DNA from: Chlorokybus atmophyticus
Taxonomy: Eukaryota > Streptophyta > Chlorokybophyceae > Chlorokybales > Chlorokybaceae
Direction: 5' to 3'
DNA: 64,000 nucleotides
NCBI GenBank assembly: GCA_009103225.1
Contig: RHPI01002973.1
Coordinates: 26,096-90,095 of the forward strand
Shown here: one piece after another, positions 34,526-45,436 of the stretch
Numbering within the stretch: position 1 is the first letter of the stretch
Layout of the letters: each line of letters starts with the position of its first letter
Notes under the pieces: model-generated
Databases searched by the model: none
What the model was told of the DNA's origin: nothing
The model's input: only the letters and a program-made list of their open reading frames with translations
Program-made: the position numbers and the translations under genes

Positions 34526-34769
34526 AATGTGCATATGTTTGTCCTGCTATAATAGGAACGCCTATATATATGCACATCGCTGATTGCTACCATGCAACAC
34601 CCTTGCGCGTTACATGCCGTGCATGTCATGCCATGCTATTGCCTAAATGCGTGTCCAGTTCATGTCCATAACAATAGAGGCGCTGCCTATGCAATTGCAT
34701 CAACTTCTGGCGCACGTTTGTGAATGAATGCCATGCAACATGCAAGTTAACCTGTAAACTTGTTTGTCA

Positions 34770-35136
34770 GGTCCAGTTATGCAATTGGGAGCTTTCAACT
34801 CGTGGAATTGTTCAGCAGGCACCCATTGCGATTGCAGCTACTGTACAAACCGGTGTGTATGTGGCAGTCTCCGTGCATGAGAACACTCCCTCGCCTCCCG
34901 ATGCGCCTCTTCCTACTCGCACTATCATTAACTCGGGCACCTATGGCGCTGCTGGCCTGCGCATTGTGATCGAGTGCGACAACAATATTGCTGCACGCTG
35001 GAGTGTGTTTACTGGCTCCCAAGTCCCTGCACCTGGTGCAACGCCCGGTACCAGTCTCACACCAACTTGTAATGGAGTTTTTCCTACTCGCGACCCTCCT
35101 AGTGAACCTGGTGACTCAAGTGACTCGTCGCAATGA
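34770..35136 (+). CDS. Unrecognised open frame (about 120 codons)
   Basis: After an AG at 34769 the frame reads VQLCNWELSTRGIVQQAPIA, then a valine/isoleucine-rich stretch (IAATVQTGVYVAVSVHE, GLRIVIECDNNIAARW) and a Pro/Ser/Asp-rich tail ending at the TGA at 35134. An ATG-initiated version starts at 34720. I do not recognise it. Composition looks coding-like (beta-strand pattern then disordered tail), but there is no second copy or domain to support it. Confidence 0.25.
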
Positions 35137-35261
35137 CCATTGGTCTACACAGACTTTGTTTGCCCTGTACACTCTGGTCATCGCTGAGCTGCTCTGCTAG
35201 TAATTCTCCAAATGTGGCTGTTGCTTGTGCAGTTACTGATAACAGTGGAGTGTGTGCCTTT

Positions 35262-35798
35262 GCAGCAAAGAGAGTACTACGCTATGTTCCTGGGAGCGCA
35301 ACAGTTGGCATCAAGTTTGGGAGCGGGAGCACTGAGTTGGAGGGCTACTGCGACTCGGACTTTGCTGGTGACCTCAACAGCAGGAGGTCCTCTACAGGCT
35401 ACGTCTTCAAGCTGAATGGAGGCGTGGTGAGCTGGAACAGCAAGCTGCAGTCAACAACAGCAGCATCTACATCAAAGGCTGAGTACATGGCAGCGGCAGC
35501 AGCAGTAAAGGAGGCACTTTGGCTTCGCAAGCTCATGCAATAACTGGAGCACCCCATGGCGTGCATCGTCATCAACTGTGACAGCCAAGGAGCCATCAAG
35601 TTGTTGAAGCACCCTATCGCCTCGGCAAGGACAAAGCACATTGATGTCATGCATCACTTTGTGCGTGACAGAATCACACGGAGAGAGGTGGAGTTTCAGT
35701 ACTGTAACACTGAAGACATGCTGGCGGACTTCATGACAAAGCCATTGACATTGCTCAAGTTTAAGACTTGTTGCGCAGGACTTGGCATCTGTGTTTAA
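35262..35798 (+). pseudogene. copia RNase H fragment
   Basis: Starts abruptly with AAKRVLRYVPGSATVGIKF, then GYCDSDFAGDLNSRRSSTGY, STTAASTSKAEYMAAAAAV and HIDVMHHFVRDRITRREVEF, ending GICV at 35798 with one TAA near 35541. Homologous to the end of element E (39.3-39.8 kb). Truncated at the 5' side. Confidence 0.85.
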
Positions 35799-35840
35799 CA
35801 ATAAAAGCAAGCGTTGAAGGTCAAGCTACTCGCATGGGAG

Positions 35841-36252
35841 TGTAGAGAGTCATATCTACATACGATCAGCATCGACCCTCCACACAGGAGTAGAAGGTCG
35901 TAAGGATGAGCACTAGGTCCGGACTTAGCAAGATGGTGTCGTCGCACTAGACTCCAAACTCCAGACTAGAGCCTTACTAACTGCTTCGTATCTCAGCGTA
36001 TACTTACTCATATTAGGCGTGTAAGAGCTTGTTGGAAAAAAAGACAACGCAGCTTAGAGCGCGTAAAAAGGCTGAGTATAGCTTACGCAGTGCTTGCAAA
36101 CGTAGACGTTTGTGTAACTGGCTGGTATAAGAACCAGCGGACAACTTGTAATCAATGAATGTGATGTGACTTGTGTATGCTCTGCTGGCGGTAGCTCTGT
36201 CTCTGTGTGTCTATGCTTGCCTCAACTACATGTGCATGCTAGTTCTTCAACA
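35841..36252 (+). repeat. 3' LTR of the copia RNase H fragment (family B/D)
   Basis: GCATGGGAG precedes TGTAGAGAGTCAT (mutated TGTTGA); ends TTCTTCAACA. Shares GATCAGCATCGACCCTCCAC and the GGTATAAGAACC TATA hairpin with the LTRs at 18895 and 42278. Confidence 0.85.
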
Positions 36253-37070
36253 TAGGGGAGCTCGCTGTACTGATCAGATTCATTTTGCCTTGAGACACGA
36301 CCAGATCACAATCACACAGCGAGTTGTGAGGGAGCACTAGCATATACCCGCACATTGCACAAGCTGGAGACGGGCATTACTCCTGTACACAAGCATGCAT
36401 ATTCGTATGCACTGTGTTGAGGGTGCCTGGGAGAATCCACAGTGGCCCCTTTTTTATCAGGGGCCCGCGATAGGTGTTCATTAGGATCTCGAGTATCAGA
36501 TGAGGGCAGGCCACCCAATGCATGTTCCCACGTACGCGAGGGGGGAGAGGTGGCCCCCCCTACTCAAGTTGTACAAGACGAGGTGTCTTGCGCGCACGAC
36601 ACCACCATTGGATTTCAGCGCCAACCCAGATCATGGGCTCACCGCAAAAGTTGTTCCAACCTCCTGGATTGTACCGGAGTGGCACCTTCTTCCCACACCT
36701 ACGGAGAGGGGTCCAGTATTGAGGAGCAGCATGCTCACTGCCTTTATACTCGGGGCGCTGGTTCATGCTGATAGGGATAACCTGACATCGGGGTTGCACC
36801 ATCCCCATGCTGGCAATCAAGCCGCCGCTCGCGCCCACGCCAACCGCAGCCTCGGCTCTGCTCGGCCATGTGTAACGCTTGGGCCACGCCAGGGCATTGC
36901 TCTCGTCCGCCGCCGCCATCGTGGGCAGGCTAACTCGCATGCACAAGGCAAAGGCGTAGAGTCCAAGGCATTGATTACTGCTGGACGACCGAGATGACAA
37001 GGCCATCACCTCAATACACCGGAGAATATGAGTCGAATCTTGTTATAAGCATCGGTCATCAAGCACCAGC
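36253..37070. other. No clear gene
   Basis: Short frames on both strands (e.g. 36500-36997 plus, 36560-37009 minus) show no motif I recognise and overlap one another. Probably decayed repeat. Confidence 0.4.
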
Positions 37071-37084
37071 TTATACGACAGTCA

Positions 37085-37385
37085 TAGGCACAACATTCCC
37101 AATTGGTGCACTTAGCTTTGGGTCAACGTAGTCCCAGAACTCCTTGTATATCAGCTTCATCTTCATCTCGAAGCTCCAGCTAGCGTGACTGTTCTCTCCC
37201 AGGGGCTTGATGGTATACTTCTCCTTCTCTGCATCCGTTGTAGTTGCCATTGGATTCTCCAAGCCGCTCAACCTTCAGCAAACAGCCATAGCATGGGTGT
37301 GGGCCCATAACCTGTAGATTGGAGCTATTGCATGCAACCATGCACAGTATACAACAGACACACGCAATGGTTGAGCTTGTACTGC
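37085..37385 (-). pseudogene. copia family C gag start with primer site and LTR stub
   Basis: Minus strand: LTR stub TGTAGATTGG (from 37313 rightwards to about 37385), primer site at 37297-37312, then Gag start MATTTDAEKEKYTIKPLGEN and SFEMKMKLIYKEFWDYVDPKL. Same family as 9612-10706. Confidence 0.8.
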
Positions 37386-37486
37386 GTATGTTACGATAGC
37401 CCTCAGAAAAGGGCTTGAATAACAATAAATCCTAAGAAAACCTCAACATGCAAGCGCCTTTCGCTTACATGGCCTACTGAAAATGA

Positions 37487-39832
37487 ATGAAAATGAAGTC
37501 TGAAGTTGCTGGAGCTGTGCTTACGGTCGTGGCATTGCTAGAGACACAAGGTGGCAAGAAGGTGAAAGCAATGCGGAGTGATCGAGGAGGGGAATACATC
37601 AACAACGAGTTGAAGGAGTACTTCGCCAGCAAAGGCATACGCCACGAGACAACGGCACCCTACACCCCGCAGCAGAATGGAGCTGCTGAGCGTCTGAACC
37701 GGACCCTGATGGAGCGAGTACGAGCCATGCTCAACGACAATCAGCTGGAAGACAGTTTGTGGAGTGAAGCTGTCCTTACCGCCAACTATATATGCAATCG
37801 GTCACCTGTGAATTCTGAGCAGAAGACACCGTGGGAGCTCTTCTATGGCACTGCACCAGATGTGAGTGGTATGCGTGTGTTCGGGTGCATAGCATATGCA
37901 CTGGTGCCTAAAGCTTTAAGGCACAAGTTGGAGCCAGTTAGCCAGAAAGGCGTTTTTGTTGGCTATGAGCCGGGTTCCAAGGCTTACCGGATCCTGCTGG
38001 AGAAAGAGCAAAAGGTCAGTGTAAGCAGAGATGTGGTGTTCCACGAGGGTTCATCACAAAGAGAAGCGGGTTTCTACCCCAAAGACGAAGATGAAGCACA
38101 GGCGCAGGTGTCTTTTAAGTGTGTGGAGACTGAAAGAGGCGCGGCTGTCGTCGACATGGGTGCGAAGGAGAAGGACTTGGCTGTGGCTAGCAATGAAGAG
38201 CGGCATCAGCATCAGTCATCTCGGAGGTACCCTGAGAGGGAGAGAAACGAGCCAGACTTCTTCCACAAGGCACTTGCAGCAAAAGTACATGAGGATAGTG
38301 AAGAGCCAAGCACCTACTTGGAGGCATTGCGGGCACCTAATGCAGAGCAATGGCAGCGAGCTATGGACGAGGAGATTGCGTCACTCCATGCCAACAACAC
38401 TTGGGTGGTGGAGAAGCTTCCTGCAGGTGCGAAAGCTATCCCTGTCAAATGGGTCTTCAAGGTGAAGCGTGATGGTCAAGGCAACATCGAGCGATACAAA
38501 GCAAGGTTGGTGGCAAAGGGCTTTATGCAGCAAGAGGGAGTGGACTTTATTGAAGTCTTCGCGCCTGCAAGTAAGCATGTCACCTTTCGGGCATTGTTGG
38601 CTATGGTTACTGCGGAGGATCTAGAGATGCATCACCTCGATGTGAAGACTGCATTATTCTACGGAGAGCTGGAGGAGGAGATCTACATTGAGCAACCACC
38701 TGGCTATGAAGAAGGCATGCGCGGTACGGCCTGCAAGCTGACTAAGGCGCTATATGGGCTACGACAAGCACCCCGTATGTGGCACATCAAGTTGACTCAA
38801 GAGCTTGAGTCACAAGGCTTCAAGGCATCTACTGCTGATCCGGGGCTCTTCTTCCATGATGAGAAGAAGGTGTGGCTACTCGTGTATGTGGACGACATCG
38901 TCGTCACTGCCAGGCGGGTGGAGAACCTGCAAGAAACAAAGCTAATGCTGCAGCAAGCATTTTTTGTTCGTGATCTCGGGGAGGCCAAGTGGTTCCTTGG
39001 CATGGTGATCGAGAGAGACAGGGCTGCGCGTACAATTAAGATTAGCCAGGAGCAGATGGTGAAAAGACTTACAGCCAAGTTTGGGATGACTGAGGCAAAG
39101 ACCAAGTCTACACCTCTGGCGATTGGTAAAAGCCTCATCAAGGCAAAGGACGGGGAGGTACTCAACAAGGCTCAATATCCATACGGTGAGCTTGTAGGCA
39201 TCATGCTCTACTTGGCAGTGTGCACACGGCCGGATATTGCACATGCTGTTGGAGTTCTTGCTCGCTACATGTCTGCACCATCGCTTGAGCACTGGAAGGC
39301 TGCAAAGGCAGTACGCTATGTGGCTGGGAGCGCTACTGTTGGCATCAAGTTTGGTCGCGGTAATATGGAGTTGATGGGATATTGCGACTCTGACTTTGCT
39401 GGGGACCTTGATAGCGGAAGGTCTACTACGGGCTATGTGTTCATGCTCAACGGAGGAGTTGTGAGCTGGAACAGCAGGCTACAACCAACGACGGCGGCAT
39501 CCACATCTGAGGCGGAGTACATGGCAGCAGCAGCAGCAGTGAAGGAGGCATTGTGGCTTCGCAAGCTGATGGCAGATCTTGAGCATCCCATGGCATGCAT
39601 CATGATCAACTGCGATAATCAGAGCGCCATCAAGGTGCTGAAGCACCCCATTGCGTCTTCACGCACGAAGCATATTGATGTTATGCATCATTTTGTGCGA
39701 GACAGAGTCACCAGGAAGGAGATTGCCTTTCAATACTGCAACACTGAAGACATGCTCGCAGACTTTATGACCAAGCCACTGTCACCGGTGAAGTTCAAGG
39801 CATGTTGTGTTGGTCTTGGTATTTGTGTCTGA
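37487..39832 (+). CDS. copia element E: integrase (partial), RT, RNase H
   Basis: 781 codons with no stop. The beginning is truncated: the frame enters the integrase core after the first catalytic Asp (KSEVAGAVLTVVAL), then MRSDRGGEYINNELKEYF (second Asp) and QQNGAAERLNR (Glu). Residues about 150-185 are the integrase tail (GVFVGYEPGSKAYRILL). The reverse transcriptase starts near residue 300 (AIPVKWVFKVKRDGQGNIER; LDVKTALFYGELEEEIY; LVYVDDIVVTA, YVDD near 38885). RNase H is near 615-760 (GYCDSDFAGDLDSGRSTTGY; HIDVMHHFVRDRVTRKEI), ending GICV. Open and conserved, hence young, but it lacks gag, protease and a 5' LTR. Confidence 0.88.
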   Translation: MKMKSEVAGAVLTVVALLETQGGKKVKAMRSDRGGEYINNELKEYFASKGIRHETTAPYTPQQNGAAERLNRTLMERVRAMLNDNQLEDSLWSEAVLTANYICNRSPVNSEQKTPWELFYGTAPDVSGMRVFGCIAYALVPKALRHKLEPVSQKGVFVGYEPGSKAYRILLEKEQKVSVSRDVVFHEGSSQREAGFYPKDEDEAQAQVSFKCVETERGAAVVDMGAKEKDLAVASNEERHQHQSSRRYPERERNEPDFFHKALAAKVHEDSEEPSTYLEALRAPNAEQWQRAMDEEIASLHANNTWVVEKLPAGAKAIPVKWVFKVKRDGQGNIERYKARLVAKGFMQQEGVDFIEVFAPASKHVTFRALLAMVTAEDLEMHHLDVKTALFYGELEEEIYIEQPPGYEEGMRGTACKLTKALYGLRQAPRMWHIKLTQELESQGFKASTADPGLFFHDEKKVWLLVYVDDIVVTARRVENLQETKLMLQQAFFVRDLGEAKWFLGMVIERDRAARTIKISQEQMVKRLTAKFGMTEAKTKSTPLAIGKSLIKAKDGEVLNKAQYPYGELVGIMLYLAVCTRPDIAHAVGVLARYMSAPSLEHWKAAKAVRYVAGSATVGIKFGRGNMELMGYCDSDFAGDLDSGRSTTGYVFMLNGGVVSWNSRLQPTTAASTSEAEYMAAAAAVKEALWLRKLMADLEHPMACIMINCDNQSAIKVLKHPIASSRTKHIDVMHHFVRDRVTRKEIAFQYCNTEDMLADFMTKPLSPVKFKACCVGLGICV

Positions 39833-39865
39833 GCAGGAGCTTGAGTCAAGCTGCCTGCGTGGGAG

Positions 39866-40373
39866 TGTTGACGGACGACATCCAGTCAGCCTGACTCCCA
39901 TAGACTAAGGCATTGAGTGTTAGAAATGGCTAAGTCCTTGTGCACGTCGCACTTGCAATACGAGGACTGATATCGAGCAGTTGTGAGTCTAGAGCTCGAT
40001 ATCGGTACAGACTGCTGGCGGACACTCGAAGACTCCGGACTTGGGAGCATCTGGAAGAGTCTGGCGACAGGCCAGAGCTTCGGTAGAAGTTGCAGAACTT
40101 CGTGGCTACTTAGTTGCAAGGAACGTGGCATAGCTTGTTGGAAAGGTCTTGAAGCTGGCTACGTGGAGCAACTTAGAGCACCTCGATAGGACGCTTGTTG
40201 AAGGCGCAGGATCTTCTAGAGTAGAGGTGTGTAGTCTGGCTAAGTATATAAGCTAGCGGACTACACTTGCTTGAATGGAATAGTGATTGCTTTTAGCCCA
40301 AGCCTTGGCGGCTGTTGTGTTGTATGTGTCATGCCCTGCCCTGCTGCATGTGTCCACTAGCTTCCCCACAACA
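39866..40373 (+). repeat. 3' LTR of element E
   Basis: GCGTGGGAG then TGTTGACGGACG; ends CCACAACA at 40373. The TATA TATATAA lies at about 40245-40251 between GCTA and TAGC. The middle (CATAGCTTGTTGGAAAG) is shared with the family A LTR. Immediately right is the truncated integrase of element B. Confidence 0.8.
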
Positions 40374-42153
40374 AAAGTGTCATGTTGAGGCGTTCAGCTG
40401 CTCCATTCTGCTGTGGGGTGTAGGGTGCCGTTGTCTCGTGGCGTATGCCCTTGCTGGCAAAGAACTCCTTCAACTCCTTGTTCATGTACTCCCCTCCTCG
40501 ATCACTCCTCATTGCCTTCATCTTGTTGCCAGACTGGGTCTCCAACAAGGCCACAACTGTGCGCATAGCTCCAGCAACCTCTGACTTCAGTGTTAACGGA
40601 AAGATGACGGATAGCTTGCTATAGTCGTCTAGGAATGTAGCAAAGTACCAGACCCCTCCCTTCGCCGCAATGCGCATAGGGCCACAGACATCCATGTGCA
40701 CAAGCTCGCAAGGATGTTGACTGCTAGAAGAGGATGATGGGAATTGCATAGCATGCTGTTTTGCAACCAGGCATGGTTCACAAAGTACACCTGATGCATT
40801 CTTGAATTCTTCTGTGCTGAGATGGATGCCCTTGACCATCTTCTTAGCGACAAGGCGAGTGAGGTTGACGTAGCTGAGATGCCCGAAGCTTCGATGCCAC
40901 AATGTTGGCGACTCCTTGTCCTTCACCACCATGGCTTGAATGTCAATGTCCTGAGGGTGCTGCTCCACGTGGTAGAGCCCTCCCGGATCAGCGATTCCAA
41001 CCATGTTCACGACCCCATCAAGGATGACTGTGCAGCCACCCTTCCGAAACACTATCTCTGCTCCCATGCGCTCAGCAACTCTTACAGAGAACAGACTTGC
41101 AACAGCCTTTGGCACATGCACGACGCCTCGTAACAAGACCTCTCATTGTATGTTATCAACCTCGCACTGGAGCCGCACATTGCCAAATCCTTCGGCAACC
41201 AGTACTTCGCCACCGAAGCCTGCCACCTTCACTTGTGACGTCAGCTTCATGTAGCCCTTCATCACCTCCTTGTTGGGGGTGAGATGACGGTCGCATCCAA
41301 AGTCCACCACCCAAGAACTGGTGTCTCCCCTCAGACTGGATGCCATGAAAGCAATGGACTTGTCCATCTGATGCTCGTTGCCGTTGTTGCTGGTGCGTGC
41401 TCTAGGTTGCCCTTGTTGTTTCTTCCGACAGTTCTTCTCAATATGCCCTTTCCAACCACACCAATTGCACTTGAGGTTCTTGTGACGAGGATTTCCAGAT
41501 GTGCTGCCTTTATTCTTCTCCTCATGGTTGCCACGCTTCCCATGCTTGTTGGTGTAGACGGCCACGGCATTACCTTGCTCGTCCTTCTTCACAACCCTCT
41601 GCTCCACGGTGAGCAGCTTTGGTAGAACATCGTCCAGCGTCAGCTCCAATGACGATATCTTTAGTAGTGTTGCGACGATCTCGTACTCTGCTGGTAGCCC
41701 TGCAACAACAGCCAGCACAACACCCGTCTCCCCTATGTCGTGGCCGACGTTAATAAGGTCCGCCCACAGCTCTCTCGCGCGCGCAACATACTTTGTCATG
41801 GGTTCTGCTGCCTCCTTCCTGAGTGCGCTCAGCTGCTTGCGTAGCTGCAACTTTCTGGCGTTGTTCATGGCTTTGAAAACGGCTGATAGCTTTTCCCAAG
41901 CTTGTGTACCATCTTCACGTGCAGTGAGCATGGGAAAGTGATGCGGTTTGCTGTTCAACACAAGCAAAGAGTGTGCTTCTGCTGAATGCTCTGACCGCAC
42001 AGTGTTCGCTCCTGGTGTCGGTGGTGGTGCCTTTGGATCAACGTACTTCCACACCTTCTTGTGGATGAGCAAGGCCTTCATCTCCACGCACCATGTGTTG
42101 TAGTTGTCGGTGTCCAGCTTTGCAATCTGCCCCTTGTCGTAGGTTGCCTCCAT
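40374..42153 (-). pseudogene. copia element B: gag, protease, integrase (truncated)
   Basis: Minus strand from MEATYDKGQIAKLDTDNYNT at 42153. Gag has zinc knuckle CNWCGWKGHIEKNC; protease VVDFGCDRHLT has Phe in place of Ser in the usual DSGC. A single TGA at about 41142 divides it from the second open block (41136-40357), with HVPKAVASLFSVRV, LWHRSFGHLSYVNLTRLV, LCEPCLVAKQ, MDVCGPMRIA, YFATFLDDYSKLSVIF (first Asp in MDVCGP), SDRGGEY and NGAAERLN. It stops at 40374 where the LTR of element E begins; RT and 3' LTR are absent. Close relative of element D. Confidence 0.87.
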
Positions 42154-42261
42154 CTCTGTCCTGCCTTTTCTTGCAGTTGACACCCAAGGCTCTACTACCA
42201 ACAAGCTACCGTAGTGTAGAACGACTATGCACACAAGCTAGTCTCACACTCCTCAAGCGTA

Positions 42262-42277
42262 GTGTGGGCCCATAACC
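42262..42277 (-). promoter_or_regulatory. Primer-binding site of element B
   Basis: Minus strand GGTTATGGGCCCACAC immediately after the 5' LTR; matches the half initiator tRNA-Met site. Confidence 0.85.
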
Positions 42278-42702
42278 TGTTGAAGGACTAGCATGCACAT
42301 GTAGCTGAGACAAGCATGGATGCACACACACAGAGCTACCGCCACCAAAGCATACACAAGTCACATCAACATTCATCTATTACACGTTGTCCGCTGGTTC
42401 TTATACCAGCCAGTTACACACACGTCTACGTTTGCAAGCACTACGTAAGCTATACTCGGCCTTTTGACACGCTCTACGCTGTGTTGTCTTGCTTACAAGC
42501 AGAGCTTTCCAACAAGCTCTTACACGTCTAATATGAGTAAGTACACGCGGAGATACAAAGCAGTTAGGAAGGCTCCAGTCTGGAGTCCGGAGTCTGGTCC
42601 GACGACGCCATCTGCTAAGTCCGGACCTAGTGCTCGTCCTTACGACCTTCTACTCCTGTGTGGAGGGTCGATGCTGATCATATATAGGAATGACTCTCAA
42701 CA
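42278..42702 (-). repeat. 5' LTR of element B
   Basis: 425 bp, minus strand TGTTGAGAGTCATTCC to CTTCAACA. Contains the GGTATAAGAACC TATA hairpin near 42400. Confidence 0.88.
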
Positions 42703-43480
42703 TTGTTTAGGCTGTGCTCTCAGGTTTGCCCAAGGAGTATAGGGTTGTTGTGACTATCTGGGAGTCATTAACGGAGGACTCGACATTGGATGGGGTGACA
42801 CCATGGCTTCTTTAAGAGAAGCAGCGCTTGAGGAAAGAGGATGAAGTAGAGAACAGAGCTGAACCTGGAGGCGTGGCGTTCGCAACTTCATCAAGGCATG
42901 CACATGTGAAGAAGGGCGCTCGAGGCAGCAGCAACATGGAGTGTTGGTATTGCGGGGAGCCCGGTCATGTGAGAAGCAAGTGTCCCAAGTTGAAGAAGAT
43001 GAGGACTGATGGTGAAGAGCGGGTATCTGCGTTTCATGCATCCGATGAAAGAGCGGAGTATCCTGGTTTGGTGCTGGATTCGAGCGAGCAAGCAACTCAC
43101 AAGCGACAGGAGCAAGCTCACCAACCTCACTCCTTTGACAAAGCCAGTGATGGTGGACTTCGTGAACAAGAAGATGCTGGATGCTGTTGCAACGGGAGAG
43201 GCCAACCTTTGGTGCAAGGTTGGTGGTGTAGTGAAGAAGGTTGTGGTTAGAGTTGTACAGTATGTGCCAGGTGAATCTGCTAGTTTGTTCTCGATACGTG
43301 TAGCCACGAGGGTTGGTGCTAGAGTTGTGTTTGATGCGGACAAGGCTGGGATAGTGCTTGGGGGCGTTACACATGTGGTAGGCATCAACAACGGCGGGCT
43401 CTACTACGTTGAGGAGGACATTGCGCACAAGGTTGCAGCGACAAAGGTTGTTGAAAAGGGAGCATTAACGGGAACATTGA
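42703..43480 (+). pseudogene. copia gag-protease fragment
   Basis: Plus strand. Starts in Gag (VLSGLPKEYRVVVTIWESL), zinc knuckle CWYCGEPGHVRSKC near 42945, and a protease with DSS instead of DSG (LVLDSSEQATH); then LWCKVGGVVKKVVVRVVQYV and SIRVATRVGARVVF. Frame changes and a TAA are present. The left end is interrupted by the LTR of element B and the right end meets a minus-strand fragment. Confidence 0.75.
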
Positions 43481-43489
43481 AGCGCTGCC

Positions 43490-45052
43490 TGGCCCGTACC
43501 CGCTACCTCCGGGCTCCCACCCAACACCTCCACAATGCGCGGCCTTGTCTGAACCTTGTAGTTTTGTAGCAGCCCAGCATCCGGAGTAAGATGCTGCGTA
43601 CAGCCAGAATCGAACACCCACCCAGACATCTGTCTTCCTGTGGATGCAATGAAGGCAACTGCTCCACCCACTCCTCTGTACCCACTTTGTGATTGCCCTT
43701 TGCTGCCTTCAGGTATTGACAATCACTCTTTCGGTGCCCAACTGGGTCGCAATGGAAGCACTTCCCCTTGAAAGGCTTCTTTTGCTTCTTTTTATCTCCA
43801 CCCTTGTTGCCATTGTTGTTGTTGCTTGTACCAGCTCCTTCAGATGATTACGCTCGAGCAGCGAACGCACTACACTCTCTATCAGCCTCGTTGCCCTTGA
43901 TCCCCCGATTCTGCCTTCAACAGGATTGGCAGGTCAACTTTCAAGTGGTATTAATACCCTCCAGCATGATCACAACAATTTCGAATTCTTGTGGCAACCC
44001 AAACAACACATGCAAGCACAAGTCATCCACTGAATCTCCTATGGAGGTCAAATCATTCTTGAGCTTCTGTGCATGTCCCAAATACTCTGTCTCACAGCCA
44101 GAATTAAACATACACCCTAACATCTGTCTTCCTGTGGATGCTGTGAAGGCAACTGCTCCACCTACTCCTCTGTATCCACCTTGTGATTGCCCTTTGCCGC
44201 CTTCAGCTGCTGACAATCATTCTTCCGGTGTCCAACTAGGTCGCAATGGAAGCACTTCCCCTTCAAAGGCTTCTTTTGCTTCTTTTAAGCTCCACCCTTG
44301 TTGCCATTGTTGTTGTTGCTTATACTAGCTCCTCCCAATGACTACGCTCGAGCAGCAAACGCATTAGATTTTCTATCAGCCTCGTTGCCCTTAATCCCCG
44401 ATTATGCCTTCAACGAGATTGGCAGGTCAACTTCTGAGTAGTACTGATACCCTCCAGCATGATCAGAACAATTTCCAATTCTTGTGGCAACTTAGACAAC
44501 ACATTTAAGCACAGGCCATCCACTGAATCTCCTATAAAGGTCAAATCATTCCTGAGCTTCTGTGCACGTCCCAAATACTCTGTCTCACTAGCAAGCTTCC
44601 TCATGTTGTTGAATGCTTGCTTGAGCTCAATCTTACGACCAGCAGAGCGTGTAGAGAACATATTTTCTAATGCTTCCCATGCATGCTTGGCATCAGATTG
44701 CAATCTGTAGCAGTGGCCTGATGAAACGGCTCAACGTGTGTACTCATCAAAGCCAAAGCACGCAAATTGCATCGCATCCATGCAGACTCGTTACCAATTG
44801 GCGCACTCCCCTTTGGGTTAACATATTTCCACAGCTCTTTGTGGATGAGCTCCATCTCACAGCTCCAGCTGGCGTAGTTGTCATCTCCCAAAGGTTTTAT
44901 GGTGAACATCTCCTTCTGGCTGAACTTCACAGCTGAACCCTGCAGTCCTCCTGCTTGTCCGCTGTACCTCTTAGACTCTCAGCTTATAGCTTCAACAACC
45001 TCACACACAGAGGAGAATACTCTCTTACAAGACCTAGCTCTACACACGTAAA
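43490..45052 (-). pseudogene. copia element F gag-protease fragment with internal duplication
   Basis: Minus strand from 44930: MKFSQKEMFTIKPLGDDNYA, KHAWEALENMFSTRSAGRK, NMRKLASETEYLGRAQKLRN, zinc knuckle of the CFHCDLVGHRKNDC type, and protease VFDSGCTQHLTPDAG near 43600. The zinc-knuckle/protease/Gag segment is present twice, in tandem (43601-44095 and 44096-44590). Stops and shifts occur. Confidence 0.75.
43601..44590. repeat. Tandem duplication, about 495-bp unit, in element F
   Basis: CAGCCAGAAT(C/T) at 43600 and 44096 begin parallel blocks that run through CTGTCTTCCTGTGGATGC, CAATGGAAGCACTTCCCC and CATCCACTGAATCTCCTAT. Diverged by roughly a tenth by eye. Confidence 0.8.
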
Positions 45053-45067
45053 GATGAGCCCATAACC
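45053..45067 (-). promoter_or_regulatory. Primer-binding site of element F (mutated)
   Basis: Minus strand GGTTATGGGCTCATC after the LTR; one or two changes from the half initiator tRNA-Met site. Confidence 0.65.
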
Positions 45068-45383
45068 TATTGAGTAGAGATGCTGCATGCAACCATGCAC
45101 AAGTATACACAGCACAGTGGTATGAGCAGAGCTACACCGCCAACGAAGTGACCAGAGAAAGTGAACTAGTTCAATAGCCCGCGGCCTGTCGGCTCGAAAC
45201 CTTCAGTCTAGGTCGTACCAAGGACCAGTCTAGACTGTACCAGTCCCAACTACCTGCAGCCTATACATTCAGCTGCAATCTATGTGTAGATTATCAAGTA
45301 CCAATATAATAAGCTACAATAGGGCTAGCTAAGCTGACTGGACAATAGCACATAAGTGTCATATGCTATACATGTAGAGAACA
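45068..45383 (-). repeat. 5' LTR of element F
   Basis: Starts TATTGAGTAG in plus orientation (mutated TGTTGA) and ends near TAGAGAACA. It resembles the family C LTRs (CTGCAGCCTATACA, ATAAGCTAC). Confidence 0.65.
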
Positions 45384-45436
45384 CTGCAAATCGTGCTATT
45401 CTCCACAGACGCCACTCGGTGCCGGTTGTAAAACAC

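Noticed and set aside
21700-35200. Terminal CACTA/TAGTG inverted repeats of the CACTA-like element
   Set aside because: I looked near 21.7 kb, 25.5 kb and 34.5-35.2 kb; only isolated CACTA or TAGTG words without a matching partner were found, so no ends are claimed.
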